Shown here: in pieces, positions 37,051-43,896 of the stretch
Layout of the letters: each line of letters opens with the position of its first letter
Numbering within the stretch: the first letter of the stretch is position 1
Assembly (NCBI RefSeq): GCF_002802865.1
Contig: NZ_PGLQ01000007.1
Coordinates: forward strand, 1-64,000
Source: Bifidobacterium scaligerum
Lineage (GTDB): Bacteria > Actinomycetota > Actinomycetes > Actinomycetales > Bifidobacteriaceae
Length of the DNA: 64,000 nucleotides
Direction: 5' to 3'
Notes under the pieces: generated by a model
What the model was told of the DNA's origin: nothing
What the model saw: only the letters and a program-made list of their open reading frames with translations
Database searches by the model: none
Position numbers and translations under genes: made by a program

Positions 37051-37136
37051 TTGACGTCAATCGATTTATGTTTCGGTGTGTCGGTTGAAAATCCGCTGTT
37101 TTCATGGATTCTTTAGGTAAGTCAACAATTTGACTT
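37051..37136. promoter_or_regulatory. Two TTGAC/GTCAA palindromes between lacI and acpS
   Basis: TTGACGTCAA (37051-37060) is a perfect 10-base palindrome. The segment at 37119-37136 has 7-base arms AAGTCAA/TTGACTT around CAAT. A related site, CGTCAA-ACGG-TTGACG, lies upstream of the amylosucrase-like gene at 37794. They lie in the divergent control region of lacI and acpS. Confidence 0.6.
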
Positions 37137-37199
37137 CCGTAACGATGATTGCGGTGCAATGTTGTGCGCTCGCCGAGCAAGACCATAGGATTGATTGCT

Positions 37200-37664
37200 A
37201 TGGGCATATTGGGTTTGGGGCATGATGTGGTGGACGTTGCGGCCTTCGCCGAACAGCTGGCGGAACCTGCTTCCCGCATGCGCAGTCTTTTTTCCGTGCG
37301 CGAGGTGCGTCAGGCGCTGGAGCGCGCACGCGTGAAAAACGATGGCGAAGCGGTGCATTTGGCGGCCAAATGGGCCGGCAAGGAGGCGTTCCTCAAAGCG
37401 TGGTGCGAGTCTGTGGGGGAGGGGTCGTATCCGTTTACGCTCGATGACTTCCCGTGGCGTGAGGTGGAGATCCTGGATGATTCACATGGCGTTCCTCATG
37501 TGATGCTCGCCGCGGGTGCCGCGCGTGCGTTCTATGGCGGCGGAAGCTCGGAGGGGGGTGAGCTGTCGCCTGATGGTCCATATGCTGGCTCGCGGCCTTC
37601 CGTCCATGTCTCCTTGAGTCATGATGGTTCTATCGCTTCGGCAATGGTCGTGATCGCTCGCTAG
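37200..37664 (+). CDS. acpS: Holo-[acyl-carrier-protein] synthase
   Basis: A 154-residue 4'-phosphopantetheinyl transferase of the AcpS type. The metal-binding motifs are present: GLGHDVVDV with Asp9 and WAGKEAFLKAW with Glu62. It should attach phosphopantetheine to the ACP domain of FAS-I (fas lacks a built-in transferase domain). It is longer than bacterial AcpS trimers (about 120-130 residues) because of a Gly/Ser-rich insertion near residues 105-130. The start follows AGGA by 8 bases. It is not part of the fas operon. Confidence 0.92.
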   Translation: MGILGLGHDVVDVAAFAEQLAEPASRMRSLFSVREVRQALERARVKNDGEAVHLAAKWAGKEAFLKAWCESVGEGSYPFTLDDFPWREVEILDDSHGVPHVMLAAGAARAFYGGGSSEGGELSPDGPYAGSRPSVHVSLSHDGSIASAMVVIAR

Positions 37665-37761
37665 GTCCATGGTGCTGGGGCGTTTTCGCAACATGCGTAT
37701 TCGATCTGATGCCTTGGAAAGTGTGGTCTGTTGCGGGTTTTCGGCGTGGCGCACTTGAGGG

Positions 37762-37809
37762 TATCGAACCGGTTTGATATCCTAGTAATCACACGTCAAA
37801 CGGTTGACG
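37762..37809 (+). promoter_or_regulatory. Operators upstream of the amylosucrase-like gene
   Basis: TATCGAACCGGTTTGATA (37762-37779) is a near-perfect palindrome sharing AACCGGTT with the fructan operon site at 35726. CGTCAAACGGTTGACG (37794-37809) has 6-base arms and resembles the sites upstream of lacI. The two sites are 14 bases apart, 31-78 bases before the start codon. Confidence 0.68.
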
Positions 37810-37839
37810 CGGGCAATAATAGGGACGAAGGAGTTTCCG

Positions 37840-39759
37840 ATGGCTCAAGGTAACCAGTCGGTACAGGATCAACAGTCGAACACTACCGCGGCGTCGCACG
37901 CGAAGTCGTCGCGTAAGTCCGCGGCGAAAACCGCATCGAAGACCACGCGCAAAAGCGCACCCAGCAAGGTGTTCACCGCACGTCTTGAATCCCGCAAGGA
38001 TGAGCTGGAGCGCCTGTTCAGCAGCCTGTACAGCGATCATGATCAGTTTGACGCGCTAATCGAAGCGATGGCCGCAGCCTACGCAGACCGTCCTGCTGAT
38101 CTGAAGCGCCTCGACAAAACCCGTGAAGCCGATCCTGAGTGGTACAAGCGTGGCGACATGTTCGGCATGACCATGTACACCGACCTGTTCGCCGGCGATC
38201 TCAAGAAGCTCGCCGAAAAGATCCCGTACCTGAAAGAGCAGAAGCTGACCTATCTGCATCTCATGCCGTTGCTGACCATGCCGCACCCGAACAACGACGG
38301 CGGCTACGCGGTCGAGGATTTCGACACCGTCGACCCCAAGCTCGGTACCAACGAGGATCTTGCTGAGCTGGCGAAGAAGCTGCGTCGCGCCGGCATCAGC
38401 CTGTGTATCGACTTCGTGATGAACCACACCGCCTCCACTCATCGCTGGGCCAAGGCTGCACAGGCCGGCGATCCTGAGTATCAGGATTACTACTTCTGCT
38501 ACGATGACCGCACCGTGCCGGACGAGTACGACGCGCACGTGCCGCAGGTCTTCCCGAACACCGCACCCGGCAACTTCAGCTGGAACGAACAGATGGGCAA
38601 GTGGGTGATGACCCAGTTCTACCCGTTCCAGTGGGATCTCAACTATCGCAACCCCAAGGTGCTGGTGGCCATGCTCTCGTCCGTGATGCATCTGGCCAAC
38701 CTCGGTGTGGAGGTCTTCCGCATCGACGCCGTGCCCTACATCTGGAAGCAGCTCGGCACCAACTGCCGCAACCTGCCTGAGGTCCACACCATCGTGCGCA
38801 TGCTGCGCATCGTGCTGGAATGCGTCTGCCCGGCCGTTGTGCTCAAGGGCGAGGTGGTCATGGCTCCGAAGGAGCTCGCCGCCTACTTCGGCACCCCCGA
38901 AGCCCCCGAGTGCCACATGCTGTACAACGTGTCCATCATGGTGAACTTGTGGAGCGCGCTGGCCAGCCGCGACGTGCGTCTGCTCAAGGCCCAGATCGAC
39001 AAGCTCAATGCCCTGCCGGACAACTGCTGGTTCGTCAACTACCTGCGTTGCCATGACGATATCGGCTGGGGTCTGGACGAGGATGTGGAGCGTGAGCTCG
39101 GCATTGATCCGCTCAAGCACAAGGAATTCCTGTACCACTTCTACGAGGGCGCGGTGCCCGGCAGCTGGTCGATGGGCGAGCTGTACAACTACGACGAAGC
39201 CACTCGCGACGCCCGCAGCTGCGGTACCACCGCCTCCCTGTGCGGCGTGGAGAAGGCCATCATTACGCACGACAAGCCGCTGTACGAAACTTCCGTCAAG
39301 CGTGATCTGCTGATGCATCAGGCCGTGGGCTTCCTGCGGGGCTTCCCGATGCTCAACTGCGGCGATGAGATCGGCCAGCTCAACGGCTGGGATTACAAGG
39401 AAGACCCGGACCGCGTGGAAGACAGCCGCAACCTGCATCGTTCCAAGTTCGACTGGGACAAGGCGGCGTTGCGCAAGAAGTCCGGCACGCTGCAGAACCG
39501 GTTGTTCAAGGGCATGGCCGAGGTGCGCGAAGAGCGTCATGATCCGTGCTTCGCTCCGGACGCTTGGGTGTCCACGTGGGATACGTTTAACGATGCGGTG
39601 CTCGCCGTGGTTCGCAAGGTTGAAGGCGAGACGCTGATTGGCCTGTTCAACTTCTCCGAGCATGACCAGCACGCGCACCTGAACGCCAGCGAAGGCATCC
39701 TCGACGCTCCGCTCGATGCCGATCTGGAACCGTATGAGGCACGTTTTGTGCAACTGTGA
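37840..39759 (+). CDS. Amylosucrase-like GH13 enzyme
   Basis: A 639-residue GH13 protein resembling amylosucrases, which use sucrose to build alpha-1,4-glucan or to hydrolyse it. Catalytic residues are placed at Asp296 (FRIDAVPY), Glu338 (KGEVVMAPKE) and His405-Asp406 (RCHDDIGW). These lie 10-13 residues beyond the Neisseria amylosucrase positions (286, 328, 393). The YAVEDFDTVDPKLGT and DFVMNHT motifs are also present. The first 40 residues are Ser/Lys/Ala-rich and probably disordered. GAAGGAG lies 6 bases before the ATG. Sucrose hydrolase or sucrose phosphorylase are less likely because of length and motif pattern. The shared operator implies co-regulation with the fructan operon. Confidence 0.85.
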   Translation: MAQGNQSVQDQQSNTTAASHAKSSRKSAAKTASKTTRKSAPSKVFTARLESRKDELERLFSSLYSDHDQFDALIEAMAAAYADRPADLKRLDKTREADPEWYKRGDMFGMTMYTDLFAGDLKKLAEKIPYLKEQKLTYLHLMPLLTMPHPNNDGGYAVEDFDTVDPKLGTNEDLAELAKKLRRAGISLCIDFVMNHTASTHRWAKAAQAGDPEYQDYYFCYDDRTVPDEYDAHVPQVFPNTAPGNFSWNEQMGKWVMTQFYPFQWDLNYRNPKVLVAMLSSVMHLANLGVEVFRIDAVPYIWKQLGTNCRNLPEVHTIVRMLRIVLECVCPAVVLKGEVVMAPKELAAYFGTPEAPECHMLYNVSIMVNLWSALASRDVRLLKAQIDKLNALPDNCWFVNYLRCHDDIGWGLDEDVERELGIDPLKHKEFLYHFYEGAVPGSWSMGELYNYDEATRDARSCGTTASLCGVEKAIITHDKPLYETSVKRDLLMHQAVGFLRGFPMLNCGDEIGQLNGWDYKEDPDRVEDSRNLHRSKFDWDKAALRKKSGTLQNRLFKGMAEVREERHDPCFAPDAWVSTWDTFNDAVLAVVRKVEGETLIGLFNFSEHDQHAHLNASEGILDAPLDADLEPYEARFVQL

Positions 39760-39795
39760 TCGCCTAGGCTGATCGATAGCGGTCAAGAGCCGGCA

Positions 39796-39829
39796 AGTGC
39801 CGGGTGAGATTTCCGTCTCACCCGGCACT
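39796..39829 (+). terminator. Terminator of the amylosucrase-like gene
   Basis: A perfect 14-bp stem (AGTGCCGGGTGAGA with complement 39816-39829) has a 6-base loop and lies 36 bases after the stop. The T tract is weak (GTGTATTG). Confidence 0.8.
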
Positions 39830-40005
39830 GGTGTATTGAGCCCGACGCTTGGGCGTTCGCATCGTGGGCGCGCTTTTTTCCCCCCCCATCCGCCGAAAAC
39901 GCCGTGGAACAAGGCCTCTGGGGACGCCGCCGGCATGGTTCCGGAACATTGGTCTGGCTCCTATAGCTGTCGGGAGACGGACGGCATGCGTTTCACCCCT
40001 GGTGC

Positions 40006-40231
40006 ATGCGCACAATTCGCGTTGTCTTTTCGAAACCGTGGTTTGTGCGCGCCGGCGTAAGCCCCTATCGGGGTCGCCCATGCGGGAAAGGGCGGAATTC
40101 CGGCGATCGCGATTCCGCATGTCGGCGCACAAAGCGTTTTCGGCGGCTTTTTGCTTGATTCGTGCGAACACAAAATGCGGTATGCGGGCCAATGGCTCCG
40201 AAGTGCGCGCCCGCAGCGCCCGCGGTACCCG
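40006..40231 (+). repeat. Left arm of a ~210-bp inverted repeat
   Basis: Positions 40006-40216 match the reverse complement of 41452-41664 with two mismatches and one 2-base indel. After a 9-base insertion the match continues for 7 bases (GTACCCG) to 40231. The arm begins ATGCGCACAATTCGCG. It encodes nothing recognisable. Outside it, 39832-40005 is gene-free, with a C-rich tract at 39885-39893. Confidence 0.9.
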
Positions 40232-40240
40232 ATCGCCCGG

Positions 40241-40264
40241 TTATCCACATTCGAGTTATCCACA
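40241..40264 (+). other. Two direct DnaA-box sequences
   Basis: TTATCCACA occurs at 40241-40249 and 40256-40264, 15 bases apart in the same orientation. Both are exact matches to the classic DnaA box. The second lies in the loop of a small inverted repeat (TTCGAG/CTCGAA). They sit just inside the left arm, 65 bases before the nuclease-like gene. Whether DnaA binds here is untested. Confidence 0.6.
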
Positions 40265-40328
40265 TAAGCTCGAACCACATACACCGGTTCAGGTGGCGGC
40301 TCATTGCGACACTCGCTAGCGTGACATC

Positions 40329-41420
40329 ATGAGCACGACACCATCCAATAGAACCAACGCAAATATCTTCGGCCGGCCTCTCCCCACACCTCCGCCCGGC
40401 GTCTTCGGCGACGAGCCTCCGGATACGCTCGACACACAACATGCCAGCCCATATTCGTCAATCCGCAACGATTTCGCCGCCAATTCGATGTACGGCAGCC
40501 TGTCGCAACGCAAACGCGACATCATCCAGCATTGCACGGAAGTCGCGCAACGGGCCGGCAAACCACTGCTGTTCGGTATGACCACATCATTGATGCTGCA
40601 AGCCGTACCGCTGCCGTCGAACTGCGCCATGGACCCCGACAGGCTGCACACGGTCTCAAGTAGCAAACGCCAGCGCATGCATAGTCTGAGAGGCCTCGTA
40701 CAGCCTCATGTCTGGACCTTGCTCAAGACCGCGCGCAACGTGCGAATCAACCAGTACGTGTACGCGCTTGACCTGTTCCACACCTGGGCGCAGATGGCCG
40801 CGCATCTTCCTTTGCGGGAACTCGTTATCCTCGGAGAGTCCATCATTGCCGCCTTGGATCTTCGGGCGAACGATTCGGCAACGGACTTTGGCGGCCGCAT
40901 GCGATCCTTTATCTCGCTGAGCAAGAGCCCCGTGTCGTTTCACGGCAAAAAGAAATGTCAGGTCGCCGCAGGACTCATGATTCCCGGAGCGAGGTCGCCC
41001 AAGGAATCGGAGTCCCATCTCCTGCTTCGTAGCCACGGCATCTCGCGCCCAACATTGAATTATCATGTGCCGGATTCCTCGTTTAAGACGGGCGCACCGA
41101 TGACGTTGGACATGGCATGGCCGGATTTCCTCGTGGCGGTCGAATACGACGGGGATCAGCATCGCACGGACAAGGAACAGTGGAGACGCGATCAGGAGAA
41201 ACGCAACCGTCTGCGCGCCCGCGGCTGGGAAATCATCCTGGCCACGGCCAGCAATCTGGGCCACGATGAGTCCAGAGCCGAATTCGCGTTCCTTGTGGCC
41301 CGCACGCTGGAGCGAGGAGGCGCACATGTCGATTTTCGCGTGACCGCAATGACCATGGAACAGCTCGCACGGCATGAGAGCGCCATCGCGGCAAGGAGAG
41401 CTCGTAATCACGCCCTATGA
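40329..41420 (+). CDS. DUF559/Vsr-like endonuclease-fold protein inside the inverted repeat
   Basis: A 363-residue protein. The C-terminal part (about 220-330) looks like the DUF559/very-short-patch-repair nuclease fold: Glu228 in SPKESESH, Asp261/Asp266 in DMAWPDFLVAVEYDGDQH with Glu272, Asp274 and His278, then the RRDQEKRNRLRARGWEII helix-strand. The N-terminal 200 residues resemble the helical regions that often precede this domain in actinobacterial proteins annotated as AbiEi-like or DUF559; I see no firm domain there. There is no Shine-Dalgarno, and a TAGCGT 10 bases upstream suggests a nearly leaderless mRNA. Catalytic activity is not proven. Confidence 0.72.
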   Translation: MSTTPSNRTNANIFGRPLPTPPPGVFGDEPPDTLDTQHASPYSSIRNDFAANSMYGSLSQRKRDIIQHCTEVAQRAGKPLLFGMTTSLMLQAVPLPSNCAMDPDRLHTVSSSKRQRMHSLRGLVQPHVWTLLKTARNVRINQYVYALDLFHTWAQMAAHLPLRELVILGESIIAALDLRANDSATDFGGRMRSFISLSKSPVSFHGKKKCQVAAGLMIPGARSPKESESHLLLRSHGISRPTLNYHVPDSSFKTGAPMTLDMAWPDFLVAVEYDGDQHRTDKEQWRRDQEKRNRLRARGWEIILATASNLGHDESRAEFAFLVARTLERGGAHVDFRVTAMTMEQLARHESAIAARRARNHAL

Positions 41421-41445
41421 GTGGCGAAGAGCTGGACGTACAGAA

Positions 41446-41664
41446 CGGGTACTGCGGGCGCGCGCACTTCGGGGCCATTGGCCCGCATACCGCATTTTGT
41501 GTTCGCACGAATCAAGCAAAAAGCCGCCGAAAACGCTTTGTGCGCCGACATGCGGAATCGCGATCGCCGGAATTCCGCCCTTTCCCGCATGGGCGACCCC
41601 GATAGGGGCTTACGCCGGCGCGCACAAACCTCGGTTTCGAAAAGACAACGCGAATTGTGCGCAT
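41446..41664 (-). repeat. Right arm of the ~210-bp inverted repeat
   Basis: The inverted partner of 40006-40231, starting 25 bases after the nuclease-like stop codon. The only differences from the left arm are two substitutions, a 2-base indel, and the lack of the 9-base insertion near the inner end. The two arms enclose a single gene. Confidence 0.9.
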
Positions 41665-41744
41665 ATTCCCGCAAGATCGGACCCGGAAACATACACACCA
41701 CGCTCAGTTCCCGCAACCCTGTTCCTATAACCCTATAAGACGGA

Positions 41745-41779
41745 AAACAAAAGAAAAGCCCGGTTCCGAAGAACCGGGC
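41745..41779 (-). terminator. Intrinsic terminator downstream of tRNA-Gly
   Basis: A 9-bp perfect GC-rich stem (41758-41766 with 41771-41779) with a 4-base loop is followed on the minus strand by a T-rich tract. It is the first clear terminator after the tRNA. Confidence 0.85.
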
Positions 41780-41832
41780 CGGAGAAAGGAGAGAGAAGAA
41801 GAAAGGAATTCAGTTATTGCGACCTCGTGGCC
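41748..41832 (-). ncRNA. Candidate small RNA with C/U-rich region and terminator
   Basis: On the minus strand a promoter-like pair TTGCGA (41862-41867), 17-base spacer and TATAGG (41839-41844) precedes about 85 bases. These end in a strong terminator (stem GCCCGGTTC with complement, tetraloop, then TTTTCTTTTGTTTT). Between is a long C/U stretch (about 41785-41812) complementary to purine-rich ribosome binding sites. No open frame with a start and binding site is seen. Alternatively this is only the trailer and terminator of the tRNA-Gly transcript. Confidence 0.45.
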
Positions 41833-42018
41833 GTAAGTCCTATATAACAACCCCAAGCTCATCGCAACGTACAAACCACCTGAAAATTGCATGAAAAACA
41901 GCGCCCGACGTTTCCGCGGTCCCTGTTCTGCCGCTGTAGCTGCGGCATAAGCGAGGCATTATGCGGGCGATGCTGGCCGCAAAAACAAGAAAAACGGCGG
42001 AATTCCAACGGTTATCAA

Positions 42019-42092
42019 TGGAGCGGATGACGGGAATCGAACCCGCGTAATCAGTTTGGAAGACTGAGGCTCTACCATTGAGCTACATCCGC
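42019..42092 (-). tRNA. tRNA-Gly (anticodon TCC)
   Basis: The minus strand folds as a full tRNA: acceptor GCGGATG paired with CATCCGC, D arm GCTC...GAGC, anticodon loop CTTCCAA giving TCC, T arm with GGTTCGATTCC, and an encoded CCA end. The locus lies close to the inverted-repeat unit, but no integrase gene is present. Confidence 0.96.
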
Positions 42093-42330
42093 GTTAGGTC
42101 GTCGCTTTTGGCGACTTGAGACATTATACATAGGAATCCGACGCAAGCAACTCCGTCTGTCGTGCCTCGTGCCTTGGCGTGTGGCGTCGAACCATGGCGC
42201 AAAGGAAAATGCTGTTGCGAGCGGGGTTGCGAGTACCATGGTTGCGGACATGAAACATAGGTGCGCCCGCGCTGCCAACAGTGCGAGTGCACCCTCAACA
42301 GCACAGGGCTGGACGACAGGACGGAGGATC

Positions 42331-43182
42331 ATGGCGGACGTCGACGCAACCGTGCACTTCAATGCAGCCGCACAGCCTCATGCGCAGACCGAAGCGCAGA
42401 CTGACGCGCAGGTCAAGACGCAAGCCGATAGGCGCGACGCCGAATCCGATCCGCTTGCCTCTGACGCCGAAGCCGAACTTGCTCAGCTCATCAGACCCAC
42501 GCTGACCGAAGAGCCCACGGAGCCCAACGAGGCCATCGAAGTGGTGGGCGGCAAAGTCGAAACGGTGGAAGTGTCCAAGCATCCGACCCCCTCGATCCCC
42601 GAAACCGACCTTTCGCTGGCGGAAATCGAACGGCGGCGCTCCCATCCGGTCCGCTGGATCGTAGTGATTCTGGCGGCGTTGACGGCCATGATCGCGCCAT
42701 ACTGGTTCGGCCGCTCGCTGGCCGTGAACAATACGTATACCGTACTGGGGGCTCTTGATGGAGTGTCCGCCCAAGGCATCGCGCTGATCGGCTGGACCGC
42801 CGTAGTGATCACCTATGTGGGGCTTGCGATGGCCGTGGTCGTCTCCCCCTCGTGGCCGTGGCTGATCGTGTTCGTCATCGGTCTTGCCGGCGAGCAATTC
42901 ATAGCCGGCTTGAGCATGCTCAATCTGAACTTCTGGTATTCCACGTATGTGGTGTACGGCGACCAGGCCAATCTGGCGAACGCTGCCAACATCGGCATTA
43001 TGGCGGCGGCCATCGGCATCGCAGTATATGCGGTGATTTTCGTGGGACTATTGGTCGTCATCAAAAAATCGTCGCCGCTGAACGTGCTGACCAAAAGCTG
43101 GGCGAGTTTCATTCTGTACTTTGCGATCGAGGCGCTCGCGCTGTTTGTCGTACTGTTCGGCGGTGTACTGACCGTGCTGTGA
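42331..43182 (+). CDS. Conserved membrane protein of unknown function
   Basis: A 283-residue protein. About the first 105 residues are hydrophilic, rich in Ala/Gln/Glu/Asp and probably cytoplasmic and disordered. Five hydrophobic helices follow, beginning with WIVVILAALTAMIAPYWFG and ending at the C-terminus. No known domain is recognised. The ATG at 42331 follows CGGAGGATC; upstream in-frame ATGs lack a binding site. It precedes rpsO by 123 bases with no clear terminator between. Confidence 0.75.
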   Translation: MADVDATVHFNAAAQPHAQTEAQTDAQVKTQADRRDAESDPLASDAEAELAQLIRPTLTEEPTEPNEAIEVVGGKVETVEVSKHPTPSIPETDLSLAEIERRRSHPVRWIVVILAALTAMIAPYWFGRSLAVNNTYTVLGALDGVSAQGIALIGWTAVVITYVGLAMAVVVSPSWPWLIVFVIGLAGEQFIAGLSMLNLNFWYSTYVVYGDQANLANAANIGIMAAAIGIAVYAVIFVGLLVVIKKSSPLNVLTKSWASFILYFAIEALALFVVLFGGVLTVL

Positions 43183-43305
43183 TGCGGTAGACAGTCCGCC
43201 CCCTGACCTATAGTTTCTATTTGGCGTGATTTCGCCCGCGGATAGAGAGCGTTTCGAGCGAGCCCGCACGGAACACCGCGCAACGACCACATTAAGGAGG
43301 ATGCC

Positions 43306-43575
43306 GTGGCACTGACGGCTGAAGAGAAGACCCAGATTATCAACGAGTACGCAACGCACGAAGGTGACACCGGTTCCCCCGAGGTTCAGGTTGCCCTCCT
43401 GTCCAAGCGCATCGCCGACCTGACCGAGCACCTGAAGCAGCACAAGCACGACCACCACTCCCGTCGTGGCATGCAGCTCATGATCGGTGATCGTCGTCGT
43501 CTGCTTGACTACCTCAAGAACGTTGACATCAACCGTTACCGCTCCCTCATCGAGCGTCTGGGTCTGCGTCGATAA
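43306..43575 (+). CDS. rpsO: Small-subunit ribosomal protein S15
   Basis: An 89-residue S15 protein with the full family pattern ([44 protein letters not shown]). The GTG start follows AAGGAGG. The neighbouring order rpsO-pnp is conserved in many bacteria. S15 binds the central domain of 16S rRNA. Confidence 0.98.
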   Translation: MALTAEEKTQIINEYATHEGDTGSPEVQVALLSKRIADLTEHLKQHKHDHHSRRGMQLMIGDRRRLLDYLKNVDINRYRSLIERLGLRR

Positions 43576-43586
43576 TTGAAGACTTC

Positions 43587-43620
43587 CGCCCGAGTGCCTA
43601 GGATGGTACTCGGGCGTTTT
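43587..43620 (+). terminator. rpsO: Terminator or attenuator after rpsO
   Basis: A 9-bp stem (CGCCCGAGT with ACTCGGGCG) has a loop of 12 bases and is followed by TTTTA. It lies 12 bases after the rpsO stop and should separate rpsO from pnp expression. Confidence 0.85.
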
Positions 43621-43644
43621 ACATATGCCAACCAACGGCAACAA

Positions 43645-43885
43645 CAGCAAGAGGGTTAGAGGATAGGCCGCAAAACAGGTGCCGCACGACAGTAAACGGT
43701 CATGTAACGATCGAGTCTGGCGCTGAAGTTCATGAGGTAAGGCCGAAGAGAGAACCCGAATGAATGGGTTGACACGAGGAAACGGTGGCCAAGGGGCCAG
43801 CCGACACAAGGTATGTGACGTCCGCTGAAGAGGACATGCGGCACGAAGCCGCATTTGCATGTAGGAATAATTAGATAAGTAAAAA
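43645..43885 (+). ncRNA. Actino-pnp leader RNA
   Basis: The roughly 240-base stretch directly before pnp is non-coding and dense in short stems: AACCC...GGGTT near 43756, GTCC...GGAC near 43820, and TGCGGC-ACGAA-GCCGCA near 43839. Its place upstream of the PNPase gene in an actinobacterium matches the described Actino-pnp RNA motif, thought to be a cis element (perhaps an RNase site for autocontrol). The boundaries are approximate and the assignment rests on position and stem content. Confidence 0.7.
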
Positions 43886-43896
43886 GGAGGAACCCC

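Noticed and set aside
37149..37199. A longer AcpS start
   Set aside because: The GLGHDVVDV motif should be at the very N-terminus in AcpS, so the ATG at 37200 fits better.
41417..41738. Possible small proteins encoded in the inverted-repeat arms
   Set aside because: Frames exist on both strands in both arms only because the arms are copies. No start with a ribosome binding site and no domain.
43645..43885. RNase P RNA or tmRNA in the pnp leader
   Set aside because: The conserved cores of RNase P RNA and tmRNA are absent, and no tRNA-like ends are present. Position favours the Actino-pnp motif.
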